64,000 nt of DNA from Oryzibacter oryziterrae. GTDB lineage: Bacteria > Pseudomonadota > Alphaproteobacteria > Rhizobiales > Pleomorphomonadaceae. Location of the stretch: contig NZ_JAKJIC010000011.1 of assembly GCF_021864535.1 (NCBI RefSeq), positions 62,001 through 126,000 of the forward strand. Reading direction: 5' to 3'. The translations under genes and the position numbers were made by a program. This document shows, in pieces, positions 54,720-62,850 of this stretch (positions are counted from its first letter, which is position 1; each line of letters begins with the position of its first letter). The notes beneath the pieces were generated by a model. That model did not search any database, had not been told where the DNA came from, and saw only the letters and a list, made by a program, of their open reading frames with translations.

Positions 54720-56021
54720 TCAGACCGTCAGACGCGTCTTGCTGACGACGGCGTTGAACAGAGATTGCAGCGTAGCGCTGACGTCACCGGACGGGCCCAC
54801 TTCCTGATAAAGCCCTTCCGAGGAGCAGGACTTCATGTTGTTGGCAATCTCAGGATAGAATGGCTTGATCCAGCTGTTGTACCAGCCGTTGTTCGGGATC
54901 TTCTGGTAGGTGGTATAGAGCACCGAGACCTTCACGCCATTGTTCTTGATCTGCGTGCAGGCGGAGAAGTCGAGCGGCTGCTGGCAGCGCGTTCCGCCAG
55001 TCAGCGTCTTCTTGCAGTTGGTCGGGCGATTTGCATCCTCAACGCCGTCACTGATGACGAAAAGTACCTTGATGGGATTGCTTGTGCTGAGGCCGTTGCC
55101 GCTTGTGCCGATGATGTCCTTTATGCTCGTCATGTTGGGCATAAGATCGGTCATCTGGTCGTTGTTGTAGCCCTGGTAGGGAATGCTCATGATGTCGATC
55201 TTGGAGGCCGTGGTGGCCACGGTGTCCAGGTCAGACGTCATGGTGGTCAGTTGCTTCAACCCCATGGAGTCGGCTGAGGTGCCCATGGAGTAGACGGCCA
55301 TCTTGTACTGGTCGGTGGCGAGCACCTTGGACTTGGCCATGTTGACCATCGACTGCACAGCCGAAGCAACGACCTGGATACGCAGCTTGGCGCCGATGTT
55401 CTTGGCAAGCGCATAGGCATCGTTGGTGCTGCCGTCGATGTGGCAGGCGAAGGCACATCCGCCGTTGGCGTTTTCCAGTTTGGTGATGTCGGCGGTGGTC
55501 GCACCCAGCCCCATGGACGGCGTGTTGTCGACCAGAATGTAGAAGTTGAAATAGAGAACGGGCGTGTACTTGCTCTGCGATGTGGCGGACACGGTCAGAG
55601 TGCGCACGCCGATCAGCTGCATGAAGTAGGTCGGCACGGTTGCGACCAGATTGACGTCCGAGGTGAAGGTGTTGTTGGTGTAGTCCACACGGATGGTCGT
55701 TCCGGTGATGGCCCCCATCGTAGCGCCCTGGAAGTTGGCGTTGGCGATGTTCAGCGCGTCAGCCTCAGCGGCCGTGATCCGGCCCGTAGTCTGGCTGGAT
55801 GCAGCGGTTCGAACGGCCACGGACTCGGCCGAAATGGAACCCAACGCAGCAGCGTCGGCCGCGTTCTGCAACTGAACCTCGACAATCAGCGCCACGGCAT
55901 AGTCGACGCAGGCGCCAACCGCCGAGATCAGCGGGATCAGCGTCATGGCAAAGATGATCGCGATCGTACCCGAGCGGTTGATCGCAAACCGGCGCCAGAC
56001 ATTCTCAAGCCTTACACTCAT
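54720..56021 (-). CDS. TadG-like protein with von Willebrand A-type domain, left cassette
   Basis: A 433-residue protein: short basic N-terminus with RSGTIAIIFAMTLIPLISAVGACVDYAVAL (one membrane helix, Flp/TadG type), a region with TadG-like AADAAALGS, and a vWA-like domain (about 165-430). The MIDAS position reads DNTPS, where the canonical DxSxS would have Ser at the third site, so it is a degenerate version. A conserved GCAFACH motif follows. Starts possible at 56021 or 56042; the former is used here for a more compact N-terminus. It heads a cassette of three genes and diverges from its paralogue at 56676. Confidence 0.85.
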   Translation of the reverse strand: MSVRLENVWRRFAINRSGTIAIIFAMTLIPLISAVGACVDYAVALIVEVQLQNAADAAALGSISAESVAVRTAASSQTTGRITAAEADALNIANANFQGATMGAITGTTIRVDYTNNTFTSDVNLVATVPTYFMQLIGVRTLTVSATSQSKYTPVLYFNFYILVDNTPSMGLGATTADITKLENANGGCAFACHIDGSTNDAYALAKNIGAKLRIQVVASAVQSMVNMAKSKVLATDQYKMAVYSMGTSADSMGLKQLTTMTSDLDTVATTASKIDIMSIPYQGYNNDQMTDLMPNMTSIKDIIGTSGNGLSTSNPIKVLFVISDGVEDANRPTNCKKTLTGGTRCQQPLDFSACTQIKNNGVKVSVLYTTYQKIPNNGWYNSWIKPFYPEIANNMKSCSSEGLYQEVGPSGDVSATLQSLFNAVVSKTRLTV

Positions 56022-56675
56022 CTCACGCCCCAATCCGTGCATGTGGTTGCCGCCTCACACTGGTCTTTCCTCAAGTGAATCAGTTCTGTTTCTGACGGAC
56101 CTGAAGACCTGGCGTTCAAAAGCGGGCAAGTTCTTTAGAGCGACTTGCTAGTCAACCTCGCAACAACCACTCGATCCCATGGTCTTGGTTTCCGCAATGT
56201 TAAATTACATAAAACATAGAGAATATAATTTGCGGTCTGCCTAACAATCTCTCACCGGAAATGCAGACTCGCGACAACTGCTTTCAGTGGAATGAGCCGC
56301 TCCGATCGTTGTGGCTCTCGACATGATCAGGACAGTTCAGACCTCGATTTGATTTTTGTTTTGATTGCAAGTGGTTAGACACCTGTCACGGCAAGCAAGT
56401 TTGTGCCCCCGCCCTGTGCCGATCAACGTTCGAAATTGTGTTCTTGGAGATCGATACAACGGGAGATCAGCACAAACCGAGCAATGCACACCAAGATTTC
56501 AAAAGAAACTTCACGCGAATTCCAGCAAAGCCATACATTAATTTGTAATTATTCCAGATCTATATGCCCATACTGTACTGTAATATCGAAAACTCACGCA
56601 GAATACATGCAAACAATGCAATCTACTGCTCGCCATCTTTCTCGCCATATATCAAATTCAAAATACTTTATATTT
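56022..56675. other. 654-bp AT-rich region between the two TadG/TadE cassettes
   Basis: The region is markedly AT-rich compared with its surroundings, especially 56200-56240 and 56480-56700. It should carry divergent promoters. TTAAAT-N18-TATAAT at 56200-56229 on the plus strand is a candidate. The frame of the right-hand TadG gene is open to 56403, so part of this stretch may be coding if an upstream start (for example 56484) is used. Confidence 0.45.
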
Positions 56676-58058
56676 ATGTATACACAAAAATATAGGACAT
56701 ATTGCATTCAAAGACTGAGCACATTCAACCGCAGCGATCGCGGAGCTGTGGCTATCATCGTTGCGCTAATGGTGATCCCCCTTCTGTTGGCGACCGGCGT
56801 CGCGATGGACTATGTGCGCGCCTACAATGTGCAACTGACCCTACGCGCCGACCTCGACATATCCCTGATTTCCGCCATCAAAAAAATCAACAATCTTGAC
56901 GACAAGGCGATCAAGACACTCGTCATCAACTGGTTCAAACAGAACAACAAGTGGGAGCTGTATTCCCTGACGGAAGATGCAATAACCGTCACAAAGACAG
57001 ACTACGAGATTTCTGCTTCTGCGAGTGCAACGGTCCCAACGTCGTTCATGATACTGGCGCACATCGATGAAATTACGGTGGGAGCGACGTCCAGCGTCCG
57101 CGGCCCGTCAACATCCTATCTGAACGTCTACCTCGTGCTCGACAAGTCGGCATCGATGATGCTCGCTGCGACACCGGAAGACCAGAATATCATGCGAGAC
57201 AACTTCGGGTGCGTCTTCGCATGCCATGACGTCGACAGTCACATCAGCCCGGAACCCTTGTACCCACAAGCGCGCGCCCTGAATGTGAGGTTGCGCGCGG
57301 ATATCCTCCAAGACTCCGCGAACGCAGTTCTGACGGAAATCGAGAATGCTGATCCAACGCGGGAGCGCATCAAGGTCGGGCTCTACCGTCTCGCGCGGAA
57401 CGTGACAAAGGCAGTGGACCCCACCTTTGACATCGGTTCAGCCCGGGCGGCGCTCACCAGCCCCAACTCAGGTCTCGACCAGGACTCGTCCACCGACGGA
57501 ACCTTCTTTCAACAATCCATGAAGGACCTGGCCGCACTGGTGGGACAGCAGGGCGATGGGCGAACCGCAGCGTCGCCGCTCAAACTGGTCCTCATGGTTA
57601 CGGACGGAGTCACCTCACAGCGCAACAAAGTGGTGCGAACAGGCTCTGTCTGTTCGACGGGGTATTTTCTCGGCGTTGCCTATCCTGAAACGACTTGCCA
57701 GGTGAGACCGTCCACCTACTCGGTTGGTCCCCTCAATCCGGCATGGTGCAATGTCGTCAAAAATCAGGGCGTGACTTTCGGCATTCTCTACACAAAGTAC
57801 CTCCCCGTCCCGGAGGACTGGGGCTGGATGGATACGCTTGGCTGGCCCATGAGCAAGATGGACTGGTATGCAGCCGGCGGCTCTCTCGAGCGTGGGTATT
57901 CTTCATCCATCCTCCGCTTTGACTACATTCCCGTAGCCTTGCAGGCCTGTACGTCAAACACGGACCTTTTCCTCAGCGCCAATAGTGTCAACGAGATCAC
58001 CAATGGGCTGAGACTCCTGTTCAAACACTATATTTCCGAAGTGAGGATCACCAGATGA
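56676..58058 (+). CDS. TadG-like protein with von Willebrand A-type domain, right cassette
   Basis: A protein of about 460 residues from the ATG at 56676; earlier in-frame starts at 56403, 56484 and 56607 are possible but lie in AT-rich, non-conserved sequence, and no start has a good ribosome site. The N-terminal helix follows SDRGAVAIIVALMVIPLLLA and TadG-like VAMDYVRAYNVQL. The vWA domain has an intact MIDAS DKSAS (YLNVYLVLDKSASMM), then GCVFACHD, LVLMVTDGVTS and a C-terminal region with several Cys. It is a paralogue of the gene at 56021-54720 and divergent from it. First of three coupled genes (ATGA overlap with the next). Confidence 0.8.
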   Translation: MYTQKYRTYCIQRLSTFNRSDRGAVAIIVALMVIPLLLATGVAMDYVRAYNVQLTLRADLDISLISAIKKINNLDDKAIKTLVINWFKQNNKWELYSLTEDAITVTKTDYEISASASATVPTSFMILAHIDEITVGATSSVRGPSTSYLNVYLVLDKSASMMLAATPEDQNIMRDNFGCVFACHDVDSHISPEPLYPQARALNVRLRADILQDSANAVLTEIENADPTRERIKVGLYRLARNVTKAVDPTFDIGSARAALTSPNSGLDQDSSTDGTFFQQSMKDLAALVGQQGDGRTAASPLKLVLMVTDGVTSQRNKVVRTGSVCSTGYFLGVAYPETTCQVRPSTYSVGPLNPAWCNVVKNQGVTFGILYTKYLPVPEDWGWMDTLGWPMSKMDWYAAGGSLERGYSSSILRFDYIPVALQACTSNTDLFLSANSVNEITNGLRLLFKHYISEVRITR

Positions 58059-58597
58059 CCGCTCGTGCCAAGAGGCGTCTTTGCGACTGGAAGCGGTTCT
58101 GGCGCGGTACCGACGGCAGCGTGGCGGTCGAATTTGCCTTCATCTCGATCCCTCTGTTCGGGCTGGTGTTTGGCATCATCGAACTCAGCCTGATGTATTT
58201 TTCCGGCACTCTCCTCGATCACGCGGCAGATACCCTGGCGCGTGAGATCCGAACCGGGCATGCCCACGTATCCAACGTCTCAAAAGCCGACGCCAAGACT
58301 TTGATTTGCGACGGCGTTCTCGATCTCTTCAACTGCAGGAACCAACTGCAGATTTTCATAACATCCAGCTCTGACATCACCTCGATCACTCCAGTCAATC
58401 CCATCGTCAATGGCGACATCAACAAAGCCAACATCTACGACATCGGGCGCGCAAAGTATTTCGTGATCCTGCAGGTCTACCTTCCGTGGTCGTCGTTCTT
58501 CAACATCTTCACCTCGACCAGCATTACACTGAAGGATGGTCGCTACCTTCTTGGCTCAACTCTGTTTTTCCGAAATGAGCCCTATGATGAAAATTGA
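58055..58597 (+). CDS. TadE-like pseudopilin protein, right cassette second gene
   Basis: A 180-residue protein: basic N-terminus, TadE motif TDGSVAVEFAFISIPLFGLVFGI plus LSLMYFSG, a Cys pair (LICDGVLDLFNC) and the end LFFRNEPYDEN. It is paralogous to the gene at 54702-54151. The start ATG overlaps the stop of the preceding gene by four bases and the end overlaps the next gene, so the cassette is translationally coupled. Confidence 0.87.
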   Translation: MTARAKRRLCDWKRFWRGTDGSVAVEFAFISIPLFGLVFGIIELSLMYFSGTLLDHAADTLAREIRTGHAHVSNVSKADAKTLICDGVLDLFNCRNQLQIFITSSSDITSITPVNPIVNGDINKANIYDIGRAKYFVILQVYLPWSSFFNIFTSTSITLKDGRYLLGSTLFFRNEPYDEN

Positions 58598-59174
58598 GCA
58601 GACCAAAGTGAAGACGAAGTGGCTCGTTCAGTTCGTCAGGCTGACGCGGGACAGGAAGGGTGTCGCCGCCATCGAGTTTGCTCTCCTGCTTCCTCTGCTG
58701 CTGCTGATCGTGGCAGGTCTCGCCTATTCCTATGAAGCACTGACGGTCAGCCGCAAACTGGACCAGATCGGCGCCACCATCGCGGACCTCATTGCCCAGC
58801 GTAACGCCGTCAACACCAGCCAGGTCGATGGGATCATGACCAGCTCGGCCTCGATCATCAGCCCCTTCCCGGCGCAGAACCTCTCGATCGTTGTCTCTGT
58901 GGTCAGCATGAATGCGACGTCCGCGCAGGTCGCGTGGTCGAGAGCCTATCAGGACACCGCTCAGGCGGCGAATGCGCAGCCGCTGGGCCCCATCGCCACG
59001 AACATTCTGGAGGATGGCGTGCAGCTGGTCACCGTGAAGGTCAGCTATCCCTTCACGTCCACCTCGATTGGCGCTCTCATGCTCTCCGGCTTTGGGTTCA
59101 GCACACTCAACTTCGACCGCTTCTACGTCGAGCGTCCCCGTACGAGTGACTCCATCGAGCTCACGGTCAACTGA
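58584..59174 (+). CDS. TadE/TadF-like pseudopilin protein, right cassette third gene
   Basis: About 196 residues: basic N-terminus, motif RKGVAAIEFALLLPLLLLIVAGLAYSYEAL, then ADLIAQRNAVNTSQV and SVVSMN segments and an end ERPRTSDSIELTVN. It is paralogous to the gene at 54136-53567. Starts at 58584 and 58587 (adjacent ATGs) fall within the end of the preceding gene; 58575 is also possible. It converges with the GntR regulator gene. Confidence 0.83.
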   Translation: MMKIEQTKVKTKWLVQFVRLTRDRKGVAAIEFALLLPLLLLIVAGLAYSYEALTVSRKLDQIGATIADLIAQRNAVNTSQVDGIMTSSASIISPFPAQNLSIVVSVVSMNATSAQVAWSRAYQDTAQAANAQPLGPIATNILEDGVQLVTVKVSYPFTSTSIGALMLSGFGFSTLNFDRFYVERPRTSDSIELTVN

Positions 59175-59218
59175 AAGCGCATGTTGCTGGAGACTGGCTG
59201 GCCGCGCACGCTTTCGCG

Positions 59219-59914
59219 TCAGACCGCCGCATTTTCGAAGAAGTCGGCCTTGCCGGATCTCAGTTGCTCCAAGTGCTCGTAGACGCGGCTGAGGTGCGCC
59301 TGCATGGCCCTGGTGGAGGCGTCAGGATCACCTGCCCTCAGGGCTTTCATGATCTCGCAGTGCTCAGCATGGGCCAAGTCCGACGAAAAGGACAATGACA
59401 GAAGGCGCACCCGGTCCATGTGCGCCTTCGTATCGCGCACGAGATCCCAGGAGAAGGCAAGCCCGGCGCGTATTGCGATCTCGCGATGGAAGGCGTCGTC
59501 CAGACGGTGGAAGGCGACGTGGTCACCGGTATCGATCGCCACCTTCTGCGCGGCCACAATCTCCTCAAGCGCATCTAGATCACTGGATGACAGCCGGGTC
59601 GCCGCGGCGCCAATGGTCGCCACTTCCAGCGCCGTTCGGATGAACTGGGCCTGCATCACCGCCGCGGCCGAGATCTTCGACACCACTGTCGCCCGTTGGG
59701 GGCGGATCGTCAGAAATCCCTGACGCGACAAACGGAAGAAGGCGTCGCGCACCGGCTGACGCGAGACGCCATAGCGAGTAGCGATATCAGATTCCGAGAG
59801 CTTGCTGCCCGGTTCGAGCTTCAGGGTGACGATCTCCGCCTTGAGACGCTCAAACACCTGATCGGCGACGGAGACGCGCTGGCTGACGTCGGGCAACTCC
59901 GGCTGACTGGTCAT
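59219..59914 (-). CDS. GntR family (FadR-like) regulator of the uronate operon
   Basis: A 231-residue regulator with an N-terminal winged helix (ADQVFERLKAEIVTLKLEPG, then ESDIATRYGVSRQPVRDAFFRLSRQGFL) and a C-terminal FCD effector domain (about residues 85-220) with the metal-binding-type His residues (DDAFHREIA, AEHCEIMKAL, AMQAHLSRVYEHL). FCD-type GntR proteins often sense sugar acids. It is divergent from uxaC and shares its promoter region, which contains a dyad. It probably represses uxaC-uxuB-uxuA until a uronate intermediate binds. The ATG at 59914 follows GGCAGGAGCG. Confidence 0.9.
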   Translation of the reverse strand: MTSQPELPDVSQRVSVADQVFERLKAEIVTLKLEPGSKLSESDIATRYGVSRQPVRDAFFRLSRQGFLTIRPQRATVVSKISAAAVMQAQFIRTALEVATIGAAATRLSSSDLDALEEIVAAQKVAIDTGDHVAFHRLDDAFHREIAIRAGLAFSWDLVRDTKAHMDRVRLLSLSFSSDLAHAEHCEIMKALRAGDPDASTRAMQAHLSRVYEHLEQLRSGKADFFENAAV

Positions 59915-59937
59915 CGCTCCTGCCCTCTCGTTGACTC

Positions 59938-59961
59938 AACTGATAGACTAGAATATCAGTT
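59938..59961. promoter_or_regulatory. Candidate GntR operator between the regulator and uxaC
   Basis: AACTGATA and TATCAGTT are perfect 8-bp arms with an 8-base spacer, placed between the divergent start codons. It fits a site that could control both genes. Confidence 0.65.
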
Positions 59962-60015
59962 TAGCATATTTGTCGGCCGATGGTAGAGCCGATCAGCGAC
60001 GGGCTGGAGGTTTCC

Positions 60016-61419
60016 ATGGCACTTGCCGAAGACAGGCTGTTCCCGATCGAGGGCAAGGCGCGCGACATGGCGCGGGCGCTATATGCAACGGTCCGGCATC
60101 TGCCGATCGTCAGCCCGCATGGGCACACGGACCCGCGCTGGTTTGCCGAGAACCAACCGTTCCCCGATCCGGCCCGCCTCTTCGTGACACCGGATCACTA
60201 TGTCTTCCGCATGCTGCATTCGCAGGGCGTGCCGCTTGACGCCCTTGGCGTGCCGCGCGCCGACGGTGGGCCGGTGGAGAGCGATCCGCGCGTCATCTGG
60301 CGGCTGTTTGCCCGCAACTTCCATCTGCTGCGTGGCACGCCCTCGCGGCTATGGCTGCAGCACGCCTTTGAAGAGGTGTTCGGCGTGCGCGAACGGCTGT
60401 CGGAGGCCAATGCCGACGCCGTCTACGACCAGATCGCCGATTGCCTGGGCAAGCCGGAGTTCCGCCCGCGTGCGCTGTTCGAACGCTTCAACATCGAAGT
60501 GATTGCAACAACGGAAAGCCCGCTCGACGACCTGCGCTGGCACCAGATGATCCGCGACAGCGGCTGGAGCGGTCGCGTTCTGACCGCCTATCGCCCTGAT
60601 CCGGTTGTCGATCCCGAGTTTGAAGGCTTCGCCGCCAACGTTGAAGCCTTCGGCGCATTGGCCGGTGTCGACGCGACGCGCTGGCAGGGCTATCTCGAAG
60701 CCCATCGCATCCGCCGGGCCTATTTCAAAAGCCATGGTGCGACCTCTTCCGACCACGGGCATCCGACGGCGCGGACAGAGGATCTGCCGCAAGCTGTCGC
60801 CTCCAGCCTGTTCGACAAGGCCCTCAGCGGTACGATCACGCCCGAGGAAGCCGACGCCTTCCGCGGTCACATGCTGACGGAAATGGCGCGCATGAGCTGC
60901 GACGACGGGCTGGTGATGCAGATCCACCCCGGCAGCTTCCGCAACCATTCGCCGGTGATCATGGGGCGGCACGGCCGCGACAAGGGCTATGACATTCCCA
61001 CCCGCACCGACTATGTCCGCGCCCTGAAGCCGCTGCTCGACGCCGTCGGCGAAAATCCCGAGCTGACCATCATCCTGTTCACGCTGGATGAGACGGCCTA
61101 TGCGCGGGAGCTGGCGCCGCTGGCCGGTGTCTACCCTGCCCTGCGGCTCGGTCCTGCCTGGTGGTTCCATGACAGCGCCGAGGGCATGCGGCGCTATCGC
61201 GAGATGACCACCGAGACGGCCGGCTTCTACAACACCGTCGGCTTCAACGACGACACGCGCGCCTTCTGCTCCATCCCCGCCCGTCACGATGTGGCGCGGC
61301 GCGTCGATTGCGCCTTCCTGGCGACGCTGGTTGCCAGCGGCCGCCTCGACGAGGACGAAGCCTTCGACGTGGTGCAAGACCTCACCTATCGGCTCGTGAA
61401 GAAGGCCTACAAGCTATGA
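60016..61419 (+). CDS. uxaC: Uronate isomerase (glucuronate/galacturonate isomerase)
   Basis: Converts D-glucuronate to D-fructuronate, or D-galacturonate to D-tagaturonate. It is 467 residues, an amidohydrolase-fold enzyme. Motifs: LPIVSPHGHTDPRWFAENQPF near the N-terminus with HxH, FNIEVIATTESPLDD, MVQIHPGS-like VMQIHPGSFRNHSP and the C-terminal FCSIPARHDVARR. The ATG at 60016 has GGAGG six bases upstream; the ATG at 59980 would add 12 residues. Its stop overlaps the uxuB start (ATGA). Confidence 0.95.
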   Translation: MALAEDRLFPIEGKARDMARALYATVRHLPIVSPHGHTDPRWFAENQPFPDPARLFVTPDHYVFRMLHSQGVPLDALGVPRADGGPVESDPRVIWRLFARNFHLLRGTPSRLWLQHAFEEVFGVRERLSEANADAVYDQIADCLGKPEFRPRALFERFNIEVIATTESPLDDLRWHQMIRDSGWSGRVLTAYRPDPVVDPEFEGFAANVEAFGALAGVDATRWQGYLEAHRIRRAYFKSHGATSSDHGHPTARTEDLPQAVASSLFDKALSGTITPEEADAFRGHMLTEMARMSCDDGLVMQIHPGSFRNHSPVIMGRHGRDKGYDIPTRTDYVRALKPLLDAVGENPELTIILFTLDETAYARELAPLAGVYPALRLGPAWWFHDSAEGMRRYREMTTETAGFYNTVGFNDDTRAFCSIPARHDVARRVDCAFLATLVASGRLDEDEAFDVVQDLTYRLVKKAYKL

Positions 61420-62849
61420 CCTTGCGCCTTACCCGCAGTTCGGCCCCCGCCGCGAAGACCGGGATCGTTCACCTCGGCCTCGGCGCCTTCTTCCGCGCCC
61501 ATGGCGCGGTCTATGTGGCCGAGGCGATGGCCCGCTCCGGCGGCGATTGGGGCATTCTCGGCGTCAGCCTGCAGAACCCGACCATGCGTGACGCGCTGGC
61601 GCCACAGGGTTGGGCCTACACGGCCCTCGAACTTGGTCCTGATGGAGAGATCGCCCGACCGATCGAGGTGCTCACCGGCGTTCTGGTGGCGCGCGAGGGC
61701 GCCGAAGCCGTGCTGGCGGCCATGGCCGATCCCGCCGTGCGCATCGTGTCCCTGACGGTGACGGAAAAGGGATATTGCCATCTCCCCGCGACCGGGGCGC
61801 TGAATGTGGAGCATGCCGACATCCAGCATGATCTCACCAATCCGCTGCCGGTGTCGGCCCCTGGCTATATCGTCCGCGCCCTCCAGCGACGCCGGCAAGC
61901 CGGTCTCCGCCCCTTCACCGTCCTGAGCTGCGACAACCTGCCGAACAACGGGCGCGTCGTCCGCGGCGTGGTGCTCGAACTGGCCCGCCGGATCGATCCG
62001 GATCTCGCCGACTGGATTGTCACCGAGGGGCGCTTTCCGGCCACCATGGTCGACCGCATCGTGCCGGCCACCAAGCCGGAGGACATGGCGCGTGTCGAGG
62101 CGCTCATCGGGGCGCATGATGCGGCCCCTGTGGTGCACGAGCCCTTCCGCCAATGGGTGGTGGAGGACGATTTTGTCGATGGCGCGCGCCCCGATCTCGG
62201 CGCGGTTGGTGTCCGGCTGGTGAGAGATGTCACGCCCTACGAGCACATGAAGCTGCGCATGCTCAACGGCACGCATTCCTCGCTCGCCTATCTGGGGTAT
62301 CTCGCCGAGCACGAGACCATTGCCGATACGGTGGCCGACCCTGTGTTTGCCACCTTTGTGAAGCATCTCTGGCACCGTGAGATCATCCCGGCCGTGACCG
62401 CACCGCCGGGGGAATCCCTCGCCGCTTATGCGGACGCGCTGTTTGCCCGCTATTCCAACCCCGCCATTCGGCATCGCACCTGGCAGATCGCCATGGACGG
62501 CAGCCAGAAGCTGCCGCAACGTCTACTGGGCACGCTGGCTTCAAACCTGTCCAAGGGTATCGCCTGCCCCGGTCTCATGCTCGCCATCGCAGCGTGGATG
62601 CGCTACGTCGGCGGCATCGACGAGCGAGGACGGCCGATCGAGGTCAAGGATCCACTGGCCGCGCAACTGCGGGCTCTGTCGGATGGCGCCCAGACGCCAG
62701 CCGACCGTGTAGATGCGTTGTTGTCGGTGCGAGCCGTGTTCCCCGAAGAGCTGGCGGCCACCATCCGGCCCGGCATCACCGGTGCCTATGAGCTGCTCCT
62801 GCGGCTCGGTGCGCGCGCCGCAGCTTCCCTCATGAGCGAGGATAAGTGA
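61416..62849 (+). CDS. uxuB: Mannitol dehydrogenase family protein, probable fructuronate reductase
   Basis: A 477-residue polyol/uronate NAD(P)-dependent dehydrogenase. It has the Rossmann start (IVHLGLGAFFRAHGAVY), VSLTVTEKGYC, SCDNLPNNG and the active-site segment MLNGTHSSLAYLG with the catalytic Lys (EHMKLRMLNG). In this operon context, fructuronate to mannonate is the expected reaction, but the family also reduces other ketoses, so the substrate is inferred from the neighbours. Coupled by overlap with uxaC; uxuA follows after one base. Confidence 0.88.
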   Translation: MTLRLTRSSAPAAKTGIVHLGLGAFFRAHGAVYVAEAMARSGGDWGILGVSLQNPTMRDALAPQGWAYTALELGPDGEIARPIEVLTGVLVAREGAEAVLAAMADPAVRIVSLTVTEKGYCHLPATGALNVEHADIQHDLTNPLPVSAPGYIVRALQRRRQAGLRPFTVLSCDNLPNNGRVVRGVVLELARRIDPDLADWIVTEGRFPATMVDRIVPATKPEDMARVEALIGAHDAAPVVHEPFRQWVVEDDFVDGARPDLGAVGVRLVRDVTPYEHMKLRMLNGTHSSLAYLGYLAEHETIADTVADPVFATFVKHLWHREIIPAVTAPPGESLAAYADALFARYSNPAIRHRTWQIAMDGSQKLPQRLLGTLASNLSKGIACPGLMLAIAAWMRYVGGIDERGRPIEVKDPLAAQLRALSDGAQTPADRVDALLSVRAVFPEELAATIRPGITGAYELLLRLGARAAASLMSEDK

Positions 62850-62850
62850 A

